Below the pieces are notes generated by a model that saw only the letters and a list, made by a program, of their open reading frames with translations, was not told the DNA's origin and ran no database searches. The position numbers and the translations under genes were made by a program. Below, piece after piece: positions 25,711-34,514 of a stretch of 43,564 bases of DNA. Origin of the DNA: Bifidobacterium aemilianum (GTDB taxonomy: Bacteria > Actinomycetota > Actinomycetes > Actinomycetales > Bifidobacteriaceae); NCBI RefSeq assembly GCF_003315635.1, contig NZ_PDCG01000008.1, positions 1-43,564 of the forward strand, written 5' to 3'. Position 1 is the stretch's first letter. Every line of letters starts with the position of its first letter.

Positions 25711-27591
25711 ATGGGACGTGCAGTAGGCATTGATTTGGGAACCACCAACTCCTGCATCGCAACACTTGAGGGCGGCGAACCCACCGTTATCGTGAACGCC
25801 GAGGGCGCTCGCACCACACCGTCGGTCGTGGCATTCAGCAAGTCCGGCGAGATCCTGGTCGGCGAGGTCGCCAAGCGCCAGGCCGTCACCAACGTGGACC
25901 GGACCATCTCCTCGGTCAAGCGCCACATCGGCACCGACTGGTCTGTCGACATCGACGGCAAGAAGTGGACCCCCCAGGAGATCTCCGCCCAGATCCTCAT
26001 GAAGCTCAAGAGGGACGCCGAGTCCTACTTGGGCGAGCCCGTGACCGACGCGGTCATCACCTGCCCGGCCTACTTCAACGACGCCCAGCGTCAGGCCACC
26101 AAGGATGCCGGCAAGATCGCAGGCCTCAACGTCCTGCGTATCATCAACGAGCCCACCGCGGCAGCTCTGGCCTATGGTCTGGAGAAGGGCAAGGAGGACG
26201 AGCGCATCCTGGTTTTCGACCTCGGCGGCGGCACCTTCGATGTCTCCCTGCTGGAGATCGGCAAGGATGATGACGGCTTCTCCACCATCCAGGTCCAGGC
26301 CACCAACGGCGACAACAAGCTGGGCGGCGACGACTGGGATCAGAAGATCATTGACTGGCTGGTCGGTGAGGTCAAGAACAAGTACGGCGTGGACCTGTCC
26401 AAGGACAAGATCGCTCTGCAGCGCTTGAAGGAAGCCGCCGAGCAGGCCAAGAAGGAGCTCTCCAGCTCCTCCTCCACCTCCATCTCCATGCAGTACCTGG
26501 CCATGACCCCCGACGGCACCCCCGTCCACCTGGACGAGACCCTGACCCGCGCCCACTTCGAGGAGATGACCGCGGACCTGCTGGACCGTTGCCGTACGCC
26601 ATTCAACAACGTGCTCTCCGACGCCGGAATCTCCGTCAAGGACATCGACCATGTGGTCCTGGTCGGCGGCTCCACCCGTATGCCCGCTGTCAAGGAGCTG
26701 GTCAAGGAGCTCACCGGCGGTAAGGAAGCCAACCAGACCGTCAACCCTGATGAGGTCGTGGCTGTCGGCGCCGCCGTCCAGTCCGGCGTCATCAAGGGCG
26801 ACCGCAAGGACGTGTTGCTGATCGACGTGACCCCGCTCTCCCTGGGTATCGAGACCAAGGGCGGCATCATGACCAAGCTGATCGACCGCAACACGGCCAT
26901 CCCCACCAAGCGTTCCGAGGTCTTCTCGACCGCCGAGGACAACCAGCCCTCCGTGCTGATCCAGGTCTACCAGGGTGAGCGTGAGTTCGCCCGGGACAAC
27001 AAGCCTCTGGGTACCTTCGAGCTGACCGGCATCGCCCCGGCCCCCCGTGGCGTCCCGCAGATCGAGGTCACCTTCGACATTGATGCCAACGGCATCGTGC
27101 ACGTCGGTGCCAAGGACAAGGGCACTGGCAAGGAGCAGTCCATGACCATCACCGGTGGTTCAGGCCTGCCCAAGGACGAGATCGACAAGATGGTCAAGGA
27201 GGCTGAGGCCCACGAGGCTGAGGACAAGCAGCGCAAGGAGGACGCCGAGACCCGCAACCAGGCCGAGTCCTTCGCCTACCAGACCGAGAAGCTGGTGACC
27301 GACAACAAGGACAAGCTCTCCGACGATGTCTCCAAGGAGGTCACCGAGAAGGTCGAAGCCCTCAAGGAGGCTCTGAAGGGTGAGGACATGGAGAAGATCA
27401 AGTCCGCCCAGTCCGAGCTCATGACCTCGGCCCAGAAGATCGGCCAGGCCCTCTACGCCCAGGGTGACCAGGCCGGAGATGCTGCCGGTGCCGCAGGTGC
27501 TGGTGCGGCTGGTGCCGCTGGTTCCTCCTCCGACGATGACGTGGTCGACGCCGAAGTGGTGGATGATGACGAGTCCAAGGACGAGAAGTAA
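25711..27591 (+). CDS. dnaK: Hsp70 chaperone DnaK
   Basis: 626 residues, full length for actinobacterial DnaK. The ATPase domain opens with [10 protein letters not shown] (6-15) and contains [15 protein letters not shown]; the linker and substrate domain follow ([14 protein letters not shown]), then a helical lid and a disordered Gly/Ala-rich and acidic tail. It binds unfolded peptides in an ATP cycle driven by DnaJ and GrpE, both encoded next. An aaaggag site precedes the ATG. It is first in the operon behind the HAIR site. Codon use is strongly C-ending, as in highly expressed bifidobacterial genes. Confidence 0.98.
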   Translation: MGRAVGIDLGTTNSCIATLEGGEPTVIVNAEGARTTPSVVAFSKSGEILVGEVAKRQAVTNVDRTISSVKRHIGTDWSVDIDGKKWTPQEISAQILMKLKRDAESYLGEPVTDAVITCPAYFNDAQRQATKDAGKIAGLNVLRIINEPTAAALAYGLEKGKEDERILVFDLGGGTFDVSLLEIGKDDDGFSTIQVQATNGDNKLGGDDWDQKIIDWLVGEVKNKYGVDLSKDKIALQRLKEAAEQAKKELSSSSSTSISMQYLAMTPDGTPVHLDETLTRAHFEEMTADLLDRCRTPFNNVLSDAGISVKDIDHVVLVGGSTRMPAVKELVKELTGGKEANQTVNPDEVVAVGAAVQSGVIKGDRKDVLLIDVTPLSLGIETKGGIMTKLIDRNTAIPTKRSEVFSTAEDNQPSVLIQVYQGEREFARDNKPLGTFELTGIAPAPRGVPQIEVTFDIDANGIVHVGAKDKGTGKEQSMTITGGSGLPKDEIDKMVKEAEAHEAEDKQRKEDAETRNQAESFAYQTEKLVTDNKDKLSDDVSKEVTEKVEALKEALKGEDMEKIKSAQSELMTSAQKIGQALYAQGDQAGDAAGAAGAGAAGAAGSSSDDDVVDAEVVDDDESKDEK

Positions 27592-27593
27592 TC

Positions 27594-28256
27594 ATGGCCG
27601 AGTTCAACAAGGACGACTACCTGGATGATCTGCCTGATGCGGACCAAGTGGCCGGTGACCGGAAGGCTGGTGGGGCGGCTGACGAAACAGCCGCAGACCA
27701 GCCGGCCGCCGGCGCCGACGGCGACGCCAATCCGCCAGGGGCGGGGAAGGGCTCTGAAGATGGCCCCGACCAGCAGCAGTCCGACGGCAAGCAGGGCAGC
27801 GCCGATGGCGAGGATCAGCTGACCCCCCTGGGCCAGGCCAAGAAGGAGGCCGCCGACTATCTGGAGGCCCTCCAGCGCGAGCGCGCCGAGTTCGTCAACT
27901 TCCGCAACCGCTCCCAGAAGGAACAGGACCGCTTCCGCCAGCACGGCATCATCGACGTGCTCACGGCCCTGCTCCCCGCCCTGGACGACATCGACCGGAT
28001 CCGTGAGCACAGCGACCTGGATGAATCCTTCCAGGCCGTGGCCACCAAGATCGACAAGGCCTTCGAGAAGTTCGGTGTGGAGAAGTTCGGTGAGAAGGGT
28101 GAGTCCTTCGACCCGACCAAGCACGAGGCCATCCTGCACAAACCGGACCCGGACGCCAAGTCCGAGACCGTCGACACGGTGGTGGAGGCAGGCTACCGGA
28201 TAGGCGACAGGGTCATCAGGGCCGCCCGAGTGGTGGTCGCCTCACCCCAGGCCTGA
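27594..28256 (+). CDS. grpE: Nucleotide exchange factor GrpE
   Basis: 220 residues. About 75 low-complexity residues rich in D, G, A and Q lead into a coiled coil (QAKKEAADYLEALQRERAEFVNFRNRSQKEQ) and the C-terminal beta domain (GEKGESFDPTKHEAILHKPDPDAKSETVDTVVEAGY), the GrpE signature. It releases ADP from DnaK. It starts 2 nt after the dnaK stop, so it is translationally coupled. Confidence 0.96.
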   Translation: MAEFNKDDYLDDLPDADQVAGDRKAGGAADETAADQPAAGADGDANPPGAGKGSEDGPDQQQSDGKQGSADGEDQLTPLGQAKKEAADYLEALQRERAEFVNFRNRSQKEQDRFRQHGIIDVLTALLPALDDIDRIREHSDLDESFQAVATKIDKAFEKFGVEKFGEKGESFDPTKHEAILHKPDPDAKSETVDTVVEAGYRIGDRVIRAARVVVASPQA

Positions 28257-28279
28257 CGACCAGGCTGACTGATTGATAC

Positions 28280-28310
28280 GTGGGTGCGTTGCCTGGTGCA
28301 GCGCACCCAC
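28280..28310 (+). promoter_or_regulatory. Hairpin between grpE and dnaJ
   Basis: Perfect 9-bp arms gtgggtgcg (28280-28288) and cgcacccac (28302-28310), lengthened by tgc/gca around a bulge. In this 123-nt gap it may act as an attenuator or a stability element lowering dnaJ relative to dnaK and grpE. Confidence 0.5.
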
Positions 28311-28379
28311 ACTACTACTGAGGCTCATCGGACTGGACCGGTGGGCCGGTCAATTCATCCAGGGAAGGAGGGAATGACA

Positions 28380-29381
28380 ATGGCTGAAAACGATTGGCTG
28401 AGCAAGGACTTCTACAAGGTCCTGGGGCTCACCAAGGAGGCCAGCGACGCTGACATCACCAAGGCTTACCGCAAATTGGCTCGTAAATATCATCCGGACC
28501 TCAACAAGACCAAGGAGGCCGAGGAGAAGTTCAAGGACATCTCCGAAGCCTATGACGTACTCAGCAACAAGGAGGAGCGTCAGAAGTACGACGCCATCCG
28601 TCAGTTCGGCATGGGAGGCGCCAGGTTCGCCGGCGGCTCTGGGCAAAGCGGATTCGACTCCTCTGGCTTCTCCGACTTTTTCGGCTCCATGTTCGGCGGG
28701 GGTGCCGGTGACGGTTCCGGTATCCGCTTCTCGACAACCGGTGGCGGCCAGCCCAACATCAACGACATCTTCTCCATGTTCGGTGGTGCGCCGCAGGGTG
28801 CCTCCTACGGGTCCGGCTATGGGTCCGGCTATGAGGAGCGCCCGCAACCGCGCAAGGGCGAGGACCGGAACTCCAGAATCAGCCTGACCTTCCGCCAGGC
28901 GGTCAAGGGGGCCACGGTGTCCCTGGGGGTCAGCGGCTCCAAGTTCAAGACCCACATCCCCGCAGGGGTCAGGGACGGGCAGAAGATCCGCCTGGCCGGC
29001 AAGGGCAAGCCAGGGGTCAACGGCGGCAAGGCCGGGGATATGTACCTGACCATCTCTGTCAAAGCGGACCCCAAGTTCTCCATGGAGGGCAAGGATTTGG
29101 TCATGGCCCTGCCCGTCACGGTCGGCCAGGCCGTGGCCGGTGCCAAGGTCCGGGCCACGGATATCGACGGCAACACGGTGACCTTCAAGGTTCCGGCAGG
29201 ATCATCCTCCGGCAGCGAGGTGCGCATCTCCGGCAAGGGGCTGCCCGGCGGTGAGGGCGACCTGGTCGGACGGGTGGAGATCCAGATTCCCGCCAAGCCG
29301 GGCCTGGCCCTCAAACATGCGGCCAAGGAGTTCGACAAGGCCTCAGGCGATTTCATCGACCAGCTTGAGCAGGAGCGCTGA
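28380..29381 (+). CDS. dnaJ: DnaJ co-chaperone lacking the zinc-finger domain
   Basis: 333 residues. The J domain has HPD at 38-40 (KYHPDLNKT), then a Gly/Phe/Ser-rich linker with GSGYGSGY repeats, then the two C-terminal beta-barrel substrate domains ([26 protein letters not shown]). There are no CxxCxGxG repeats, so this is a class II, CbpA-like J-protein, as in other actinobacterial dnaK operons. ATG 28380 is chosen over ATG 28374, since the aaggaggg site at 28365-28372 is 7 nt away from the former and 1 nt from the latter. Confidence 0.95.
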   Translation: MAENDWLSKDFYKVLGLTKEASDADITKAYRKLARKYHPDLNKTKEAEEKFKDISEAYDVLSNKEERQKYDAIRQFGMGGARFAGGSGQSGFDSSGFSDFFGSMFGGGAGDGSGIRFSTTGGGQPNINDIFSMFGGAPQGASYGSGYGSGYEERPQPRKGEDRNSRISLTFRQAVKGATVSLGVSGSKFKTHIPAGVRDGQKIRLAGKGKPGVNGGKAGDMYLTISVKADPKFSMEGKDLVMALPVTVGQAVAGAKVRATDIDGNTVTFKVPAGSSSGSEVRISGKGLPGGEGDLVGRVEIQIPAKPGLALKHAAKEFDKASGDFIDQLEQER

Positions 29382-29386
29382 TAGCC

Positions 29387-29947
29387 ATGGCACGAGTGGA
29401 ACGGCAGATACGCGCCCTCTATGAGATGTGCGCCCTGGCTATGGTTCAAGGCCGGGCCGACCTGGACGGAGCCGCAGAGGTAGGTTTCGACATCAATCTG
29501 CCGGTCTTCACCGTAGGCAAGGCCGGGGAGCTGGCCAGTGTGCACCCCCAGACCCTGCGCCAGTACGACCGCCTTGGTCTCGTCGTCCCCCAACGCACCG
29601 AGGGGGGCGCCCGACGCTACTCCCTGCGTGACGTGGAACGGCTGGTGCAGGCCCAGGAGCTCAGCCAGGAGGAGGGGGTCAACATCTCGGGTGTCTCCCG
29701 GATCCTGGAGCTCCAGGAGGAGAATCGGCAGTTGCGCCGGCAGATACGGCGTATGAAAGCCGACCAGGAGTCCAGTGTCTTCGCGGCCGACAAGGACGGC
29801 GACATCGTGGAGGTGCCCCGGTCCGAACAGGCCCGCCAGTGGCGGCATCAAATCCGAGTCCGCTCACGCGAGCTGCCGGTCGGCCGTACCGGTGGCCCCC
29901 AGTCCGACTCCAAGTCCATGATCCTCTGGGCCAATTACCTGAGGTGA
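29387..29947 (+). CDS. hspR: Heat-shock repressor HspR (MerR family)
   Basis: 186 residues. The winged helix-turn-helix core VHPQTLRQYDRLGLVVPQRTEGGARRYS spans about 52-79 and is nearly diagnostic for HspR, followed by a leucine-rich coiled coil (RILELQEENRQLRRQIRRMK) and a polar tail. HspR represses dnaK operons at HAIR sites with DnaK as co-repressor. Roughly 38 residues stand before the usual HspR beginning (INLPVFTVGKAGELA), longer than typical; starts at Met14 or Met19 are possible. It begins 5 nt after the dnaJ stop. Confidence 0.93.
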   Translation: MARVERQIRALYEMCALAMVQGRADLDGAAEVGFDINLPVFTVGKAGELASVHPQTLRQYDRLGLVVPQRTEGGARRYSLRDVERLVQAQELSQEEGVNISGVSRILELQEENRQLRRQIRRMKADQESSVFAADKDGDIVEVPRSEQARQWRHQIRVRSRELPVGRTGGPQSDSKSMILWANYLR

Positions 29948-29961
29948 GTACCTGAGCTGAG

Positions 29962-29999
29962 CGTCTACGTGTCCACGCTTCTACGTGTCTACGTGTCTG
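29962..29999. repeat. Short tacgtgtc microrepeats after hspR
   Basis: The octamer ctacgtgt occurs three times within 38 bases, with a related imperfect unit. It precedes the operon's terminator-like hairpin. Confidence 0.55.
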
Positions 30000-30026
30000 C
30001 CCGTCCACACCAGCACACCTACACAC

Positions 30027-30060
30027 AGGGCCGGCCGACTATACAATGTCGGCCAGCCCT
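30027..30060 (+). terminator. Terminator of the dnaK-hspR operon
   Basis: agggccggccgac (30027-30039) pairs with gtcggccagccct (30048-30060) with one mismatch; the loop is tatacaat. No U-tract. Confidence 0.65.
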
Positions 30061-30125
30061 GCTGTGATATAGACATACCGTAAGGCCCTATGGGCATATG
30101 GACTACTGAGACAACGGGTGGAGCA

Positions 30126-30800
30126 ATGCTATTGAAAGCCGTCTTCTGGGACATGGATGGGACGCTGATAGATTCGGAGCCCTACTGGCACGAGTCCGAG
30201 ATGAAAATCGCCGCCGAATATGGCGGGTATTGGGATGATGATTTGGGTTGGCAGGGTTCCGGCAAGCCGGTCCCCGAAGTGGCCAAGATGATGGTTGCAC
30301 ACGGGACCAAGCTTTCCATCGAGGAGATCGGCAAGGGCATGATCGACTATGTGACGAAACGCGAGCAAGAGCGCATTCCCTGGATTCCCGGTGTCGAAGA
30401 CCTGCTGCGCTCGCTGTCGGCTGCCGGTGTCCCCTCGGTGTTGGTGACCGCCTCGCCACGCAACCTGGCGCAGAATCTGGTCAACCAGGCTCCGTCCGGG
30501 TCCTTTGTGGATTTTGTCAGCGGAGACGATGACGTGGCCAAGAAGCCGGATCCGGCCCCCTACCTGCGGGCCGCGGAACTGCTGGGGGTAGCCCCCGAAG
30601 ATATGGCCCGCTGCATCGCTGTAGAGGATTCCATCTCCGGTATCACCTCGGCTGCCAGGTCGGGTGCCACCACCCTGGCCCAGACCGCCTACATGCGCAA
30701 CGACACCAGCGCCGGCCCCCAGTTCGCTTCACTAAACGGATACGCCGGCATCACCGTTGACTCCTTGGACGGTTACATCCGCCAGCGCCTGGGGCAGTGA
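30126..30800 (+). CDS. HAD-superfamily phosphatase (phosphoglucomutase/phosphatase-like, subfamily IA)
   Basis: 224 residues. Motif I is FWDMDGTLIDSEP with D9 and D11 as nucleophile and acid/base, followed by an alpha-helical cap. Motif II is in VLVTASPRN, the conserved Lys in DDVAKKPDPAPY, and motif III in CIAVEDSISGITSAARSG. It should hydrolyse or isomerise a sugar phosphate in the cytoplasm; the substrate is not evident. ATG 30126 follows ggtggag; an ATG at 30090 is in frame but would add 12 unlikely residues. Convergent to gnd. Confidence 0.88.
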   Translation: MLLKAVFWDMDGTLIDSEPYWHESEMKIAAEYGGYWDDDLGWQGSGKPVPEVAKMMVAHGTKLSIEEIGKGMIDYVTKREQERIPWIPGVEDLLRSLSAAGVPSVLVTASPRNLAQNLVNQAPSGSFVDFVSGDDDVAKKPDPAPYLRAAELLGVAPEDMARCIAVEDSISGITSAARSGATTLAQTAYMRNDTSAGPQFASLNGYAGITVDSLDGYIRQRLGQ

Positions 30801-30954
30801 GCCGACTCAGCCCCAACCCCTCCGGCTCTTGGGCCTAAATGTTGTGAAACACGCGCCCCACACATTAATGCGGAATTTGTGACGTTTGGGATCGGCAACA
30901 TGGCGAGCACGCGCTAGGGCATGTGGATGTGGCGTTCTGGCCTGGATGCACAAA

Positions 30955-31000
30955 GGCTTGTGCCGGGGGCGCAAAGCTATTCGCCGACTCAGCGCAAGCC
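30955..31000. terminator. Possible bidirectional terminator between HAD gene and gnd
   Basis: ggcttgtgc (30955-30963) against gcgcaagcc (30992-31000), nine pairs with one G-U, loop 28 nt. Its position between convergent genes supports the call only weakly. Confidence 0.35.
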
Positions 31001-31018
31001 ATGAATCGCAGATGGGGA

Positions 31019-31897
31019 CTACTCCTGCTCGACGGGGTGGCCGCCGAACTCCTTACGCAGAGCCGAGACCACCTTCATGGTCGTGGGGTCGGCGATCTGC
31101 GAGTCCTGGCGGGCATAGAGGGAGGCGGTGGTGACCGGGGTGGGCACGCCCAGCTCCAGGGCATCCTCAATCATCCACTTGGCCTCACCGGACTCGTTGG
31201 CTTTGCCGGCTATGTGCTTGAGGCCCGGATCCTCCTTGAGGGCTTTGACCAGCAGGTCCAGGAGCCAGGAGTTGATGACCGAGCCCTCCCGCCAGGAGGC
31301 CATGACCTGGCCCGGGTCCTTGACCAGATCGGAGGCATCCATAACGGCGTAGCCCTCGGCCAGGGCCTGCATCATGCCGTATTCGATGCCGTTGTGGACC
31401 ATCTTGGTGTAATGGCCAGCCCCGGTGCCGCCGGCGTGGACCAGTCCGTTCTCACCTTCGGGCTTGAGGGTCTGAAGGATGGGCATGACCCGCTCCACGT
31501 CCTGGTCGGTGCCGCCGACCATCAGGGCGTAGCCCTTCTCCTTGCCCCAGATGCCGTTGGAGGTGCCCACGTCGACCAGGTGGATGCCCTTGGGTTCCAG
31601 CATCCTGGCGTGCATCTGATCATCGGCGAACCTGGTGTTGCCGCCATCGACGATCAGGTCGTCGTCGGAGAGGAGGGAGGCCAGCTGGTCCATGGTGCTT
31701 TGGGTCGGCTTTCCGGCCGGAACCATGACCCAGATGATCCTTGGCGTCTCCAGTGCCTCAACCAAGGCCTGGATGGAATCCACATCCCTGCCGGACTGGG
31801 GGTCCAGATCGTAACCGACAACCTCGTGGCCGCCGGCCCGAAGCCTGTCGGCCATGTTTCCGCCCATACGGCCCAAACCAATCATTCCGATCTTCAT
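31019..31897 (-). CDS. gnd: 6-phosphogluconate dehydrogenase, decarboxylating (short GntZ type)
   Basis: 292 residues. Oxidises 6-phosphogluconate to ribulose 5-phosphate and CO2. Rossmann motif GLGRMG at 7-12; GTSNGIWGKEKG at 111-122; catalytic K165 with H168, N169 and E172 in GHYTKMVHNGIEYG. At about 300 residues it is the short, one-domain-shorter form, often NAD-linked. ATG 31897 is preferred because the minus strand reads aggagaagtgcagat just before it; an upstream in-frame start lacks support. Third gene of the gntP-gntK-gnd transcript. Confidence 0.93.
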   Translation of the reverse strand: MKIGMIGLGRMGGNMADRLRAGGHEVVGYDLDPQSGRDVDSIQALVEALETPRIIWVMVPAGKPTQSTMDQLASLLSDDDLIVDGGNTRFADDQMHARMLEPKGIHLVDVGTSNGIWGKEKGYALMVGGTDQDVERVMPILQTLKPEGENGLVHAGGTGAGHYTKMVHNGIEYGMMQALAEGYAVMDASDLVKDPGQVMASWREGSVINSWLLDLLVKALKEDPGLKHIAGKANESGEAKWMIEDALELGVPTPVTTASLYARQDSQIADPTTMKVVSALRKEFGGHPVEQE

Positions 31898-31953
31898 ATC
31901 TGCACTTCTCCTCTGTAATGGATGCTGTTTCTTCAGTTGTTGACTTCCGCCGG

Positions 31954-31994
31954 CCATCGCCGCTGTGCCTGGTTGGTTGGCGCAGCGGCGATGG
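31954..31994 (-). promoter_or_regulatory. Strong hairpin between gntK and gnd
   Basis: Perfect 12-bp arms ccatcgccgctg (31954-31965) and cagcggcgatgg (31983-31994), extended by tgcc/ggcg to 16 pairs including one G-U. It begins 2 nt after the gntK stop, so it could protect the upstream mRNA or act as a partial terminator before gnd. Confidence 0.65.
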
Positions 31995-31996
31995 GG

Positions 31997-32638
31997 CTAG
32001 TGGTTCCTTTTGGCCTGGCGGGCCCGTTCCGCCTCGACAGCTTCGGTGTGGGCATCGGCCGTGCACTCCAGACCCAGCGCGTCGATGACCTCCTCGGATT
32101 CGGTCTGAGGTGACGCTTGCCGGTCAACGTCTATGGTCACGTGAATCTCGTCCGGTCCCAATGATTCCAAGGTGTCGAACTGGGACTTGAGCATGTCGGG
32201 CTTCATGAAGTGGCCCTTGCGTTGGGAGAGCCGCGCCATGATGACGTCGTAGTCGCCGGCCAGGTGGATGAAGATCACGCCGGGCATCCGCAGTTTGTCC
32301 CGGTAGGAGCGCTTCAGGGCCGAGCAGGTGACGGTGCCGGGAACCCCCCTGCGGATATGGTCCTCGATCCAGTCATGGATCTTGTCCAGCCACGGCCAGC
32401 GGTCGTCGTCGTCCAGGGGAATGCCCTGGGCCATCTTGTCGATGTTGGCCTGGGGGTGGAAGTCATCGGCCTCGGCCATGTCCCAGCCCAGCTTCTGGCT
32501 GAGCTCGGTGTTCATGGTGGTTTTGCCGCAGCCGGCGACCCCCATGATGACCAGGATCGGGGTCTTGCCGTCCAGATACCCCGGCGGCACGGTGTTTTCC
32601 ATGGCCTTGGGTATCTGCGTGTTCTGTGCGTCTGTCAT
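31997..32638 (-). CDS. gntK: Gluconokinase
   Basis: 213 residues. Phosphorylates gluconate to 6-phosphogluconate with ATP. Walker A GVAGCGKTT at 33-41, the gluconate-binding stretch AEADDFHPQANIDKMAQGIPLDDDDRWPWL and the CSALKRSYRDKLR block are characteristic of GntK. An N-terminal extension of about 25 residues and a C-terminal extension are longer than in the E. coli enzyme. A gaaagg ribosome site lies upstream. It sits between the permease and 6-phosphogluconate dehydrogenase genes, completing the pathway. Confidence 0.93.
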   Translation of the reverse strand: MTDAQNTQIPKAMENTVPPGYLDGKTPILVIMGVAGCGKTTMNTELSQKLGWDMAEADDFHPQANIDKMAQGIPLDDDDRWPWLDKIHDWIEDHIRRGVPGTVTCSALKRSYRDKLRMPGVIFIHLAGDYDVIMARLSQRKGHFMKPDMLKSQFDTLESLGPDEIHVTIDVDRQASPQTESEEVIDALGLECTADAHTEAVEAERARQAKRNH

Positions 32639-32651
32639 GATGAAGCCTTTC

Positions 32652-32690
32652 TATGCGCCGGGACGGGAGGCCTTCCAGCCCCGGCGCCAT
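32652..32690 (-). promoter_or_regulatory. Hairpin between gntP and gntK
   Basis: gcgccggg (32655-32662) pairs perfectly with cccggcgc (32680-32687), lengthened by atg/cat around a bulge; loop about 17 nt. Located in the 79-nt gap. Confidence 0.5.
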
Positions 32691-32717
32691 GATTGATGAA
32701 CGGTGCCAGGACCTGTG

Positions 32718-34166
32718 TCAGATGGTCAGCGGGATGAAGAGGCTGAGGATCATGACCAGAATCAGAACGACGACCGAGAGCAGGCATTCCAGCACGGACC
32801 AGGTCTTCAGGGTCTGGCCCACGCTCATGCCGAAGTATTCCTTGATCAGCCAGAAGCCGGCGTCGTTCAGATGCGACAGGAAGATGGACCCGGCGCCGAT
32901 GGCCAGGACCAGGAGGGTGACGGCCATGGGGCTGGCGTGCATCATGGTGACGGCGTTGGAGAGGATGCCGGCCGTGGTCAGGATGGAGACGGTGGCCGAG
33001 CCGGTGGCCACGCGCACGAAGACGGCGATGAGCCAGCCAAGCAGGAAGATGGAGACGTGGGAGGTCTCGACGAAGCCGCCGATGATCTTGCCGATGCCGG
33101 TGCCCACCAGCACGCCCTTGAAGCCACCGCCAGCGCCGACGATCAGCAGAATGCCGGCCACGGCGGGCAGGGAGGCTCCCAGGGAGTCATTGACGGTCTT
33201 CCAGGAGATGCCGGAGGCCCAGTGCAGGACGATCATGGAGAAGACCAGGGAGATGGCCAGGGCCATGGAGGGCGCCCCGATGAAGTTGATGGTCTGGGAG
33301 AAGGGGTCGGTGGCCTTGGTGAAGCCGGGGATGGCGATCTCGAAGATCGAGGTAAGCAGCATGAGCACCGCTGGAAGGAGGATGCACAGGAGGGAGATGC
33401 CGAAGGAGGGGAGCTTGGTCTCCTCCTTGGAGGCCTCCTCGCTCTTGACCGTGAAGTTGGCCGGTGCCTCGATGGGGACCCACTTGGCGGCGATCTTGGA
33501 GAAGAGGGGGCCGACGATGAGCAGGGTGACGATGGCGACCGGGATGCCGAACATCATGGTCAGTCCGACGTTGCCGCCGTCCTTGAACTGGCTGATGGCT
33601 GCCAGCGGGCCGGGGTGGGGCGGCACGCAGGCGTGCATGATGGACAGGCCAGCCAGGGTGGGGATGGCAACCCGCATGAGGGGGAGCTTGGTGCGCTGGG
33701 CGGTCAGGATGATGACGGGCACCAGGATGACCAGGCCGACCTCGAAGAACATGGGCAGGCCGATCAGGGCGCCGATCAGGGCCATGATCCAGGGGATGGT
33801 GGCCGCTGTGGACTTGGATACCAGGGTGTTGACCACCTGTTCGGTGGCCCCCGTATCCATCAGCACCTTGCCGATCATGGCTCCCAGGCCGATCAGGATG
33901 CCGACCGAGCCCATGGTGTTGCCGAATTCGCCGGTGAAGCTGGTCAGGGTGGCCATGGGGCCGTAGCCTGAGCCGATGCCGACCACCAGGGCCGCTCCCA
34001 GAAGGGAGACGAAGGGATGGAGCTTGGCGACGGTGACCAGGAGGATCAGCACCACCAGGCTGAGGACCAGGCTTATGCCCAGTCGTGTGGGGTTGAGTGC
34101 GACTGCCGGAGCAGCGTCAGCGGCCAGAACGGTCCCGCCCGCTGTAAGGCTCATCAGGGTTCCCAT
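32718..34166 (-). CDS. gntP: Gluconate permease, GntP family
   Basis: 482 residues, with about 12-14 hydrophobic membrane segments. GntP proteins are proton symporters for gluconate and related sugar acids. Signature stretches include PMFFEVGLVILVP, LSIMHACVPPHPGPLAA and SHLNDAGFWLIKEYFGMS near the end. ATG 34166 follows agaggtag on the minus strand; the reading frame is open 16 codons further but has no better start. First gene of the gluconate transcript, divergent from its presumed GntR regulator. Confidence 0.94.
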   Translation of the reverse strand: MGTLMSLTAGGTVLAADAAPAVALNPTRLGISLVLSLVVLILLVTVAKLHPFVSLLGAALVVGIGSGYGPMATLTSFTGEFGNTMGSVGILIGLGAMIGKVLMDTGATEQVVNTLVSKSTAATIPWIMALIGALIGLPMFFEVGLVILVPVIILTAQRTKLPLMRVAIPTLAGLSIMHACVPPHPGPLAAISQFKDGGNVGLTMMFGIPVAIVTLLIVGPLFSKIAAKWVPIEAPANFTVKSEEASKEETKLPSFGISLLCILLPAVLMLLTSIFEIAIPGFTKATDPFSQTINFIGAPSMALAISLVFSMIVLHWASGISWKTVNDSLGASLPAVAGILLIVGAGGGFKGVLVGTGIGKIIGGFVETSHVSIFLLGWLIAVFVRVATGSATVSILTTAGILSNAVTMMHASPMAVTLLVLAIGAGSIFLSHLNDAGFWLIKEYFGMSVGQTLKTWSVLECLLSVVVLILVMILSLFIPLTI

Positions 34167-34514
34167 GGTTACTACCTCTTCTCTGAGGAATGAAAACGGG
34201 CGCTTGGGCTGCAACCCATCTCATTGATTCGCTTCTTTATTTGTATGACGTAATAGGCAATGTTGCTATATTACGTATGTTGTAATAACAATCTAGACCA
34301 TGACCATTGGCTGCGCAAGTGAACCTCGTGCCGGAATTGATAGGCATTGCGCAAGAGACCACTCCTGCGAATCCAATGTGATAGCCGACTCCAGCCTATC
34401 TAGCGGGCAAGCAGCAGGTGCGGTCTTTCCTGATTGCGTAAAGGGGCACGGGTAAAGACCGGGAATCTTCCTGATTGCCGATTCGGACTGATGGACATTG
34501 CTAGAGTGGTGGTC
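34167..34514. promoter_or_regulatory. Divergent gntP / regulator control region
   Basis: 348 bases, AT-rich near 34230-34300, between gntP (minus) and the GntR-type regulator (plus). It contains the operator-like repeat at 34269-34287 and a related gacgtaatag at 34247-34256. The half nearer the regulator holds nothing I recognise. Confidence 0.55.
34269..34287. promoter_or_regulatory. Candidate operator TATTAC-N7-GTAATA
   Basis: A perfect 6-bp inverted repeat with a 7-base spacer upstream of gntP. A second TTACG-rich half-site pair overlaps it (gacgtaatag with ctatattacgtat). Probably bound by the adjacent GntR-family protein. Confidence 0.55.

Noticed and set aside
25594..27102. 502-residue open frame opposite dnaK
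   Set aside because: Shadow of the strongly C/G-ending codon bias of dnaK; low-complexity Gly/Val/Asp composition and no ribosome site.
29387..29851. Long frame opposite dnaJ and hspR
   Set aside because: Overlaps two certain genes and shows no domain.
32653..33971. Two long frames opposite gntP
   Set aside because: Shadow of a membrane protein gene; Met/Pro/Arg-rich or Gly/Asp-rich low-complexity translation.
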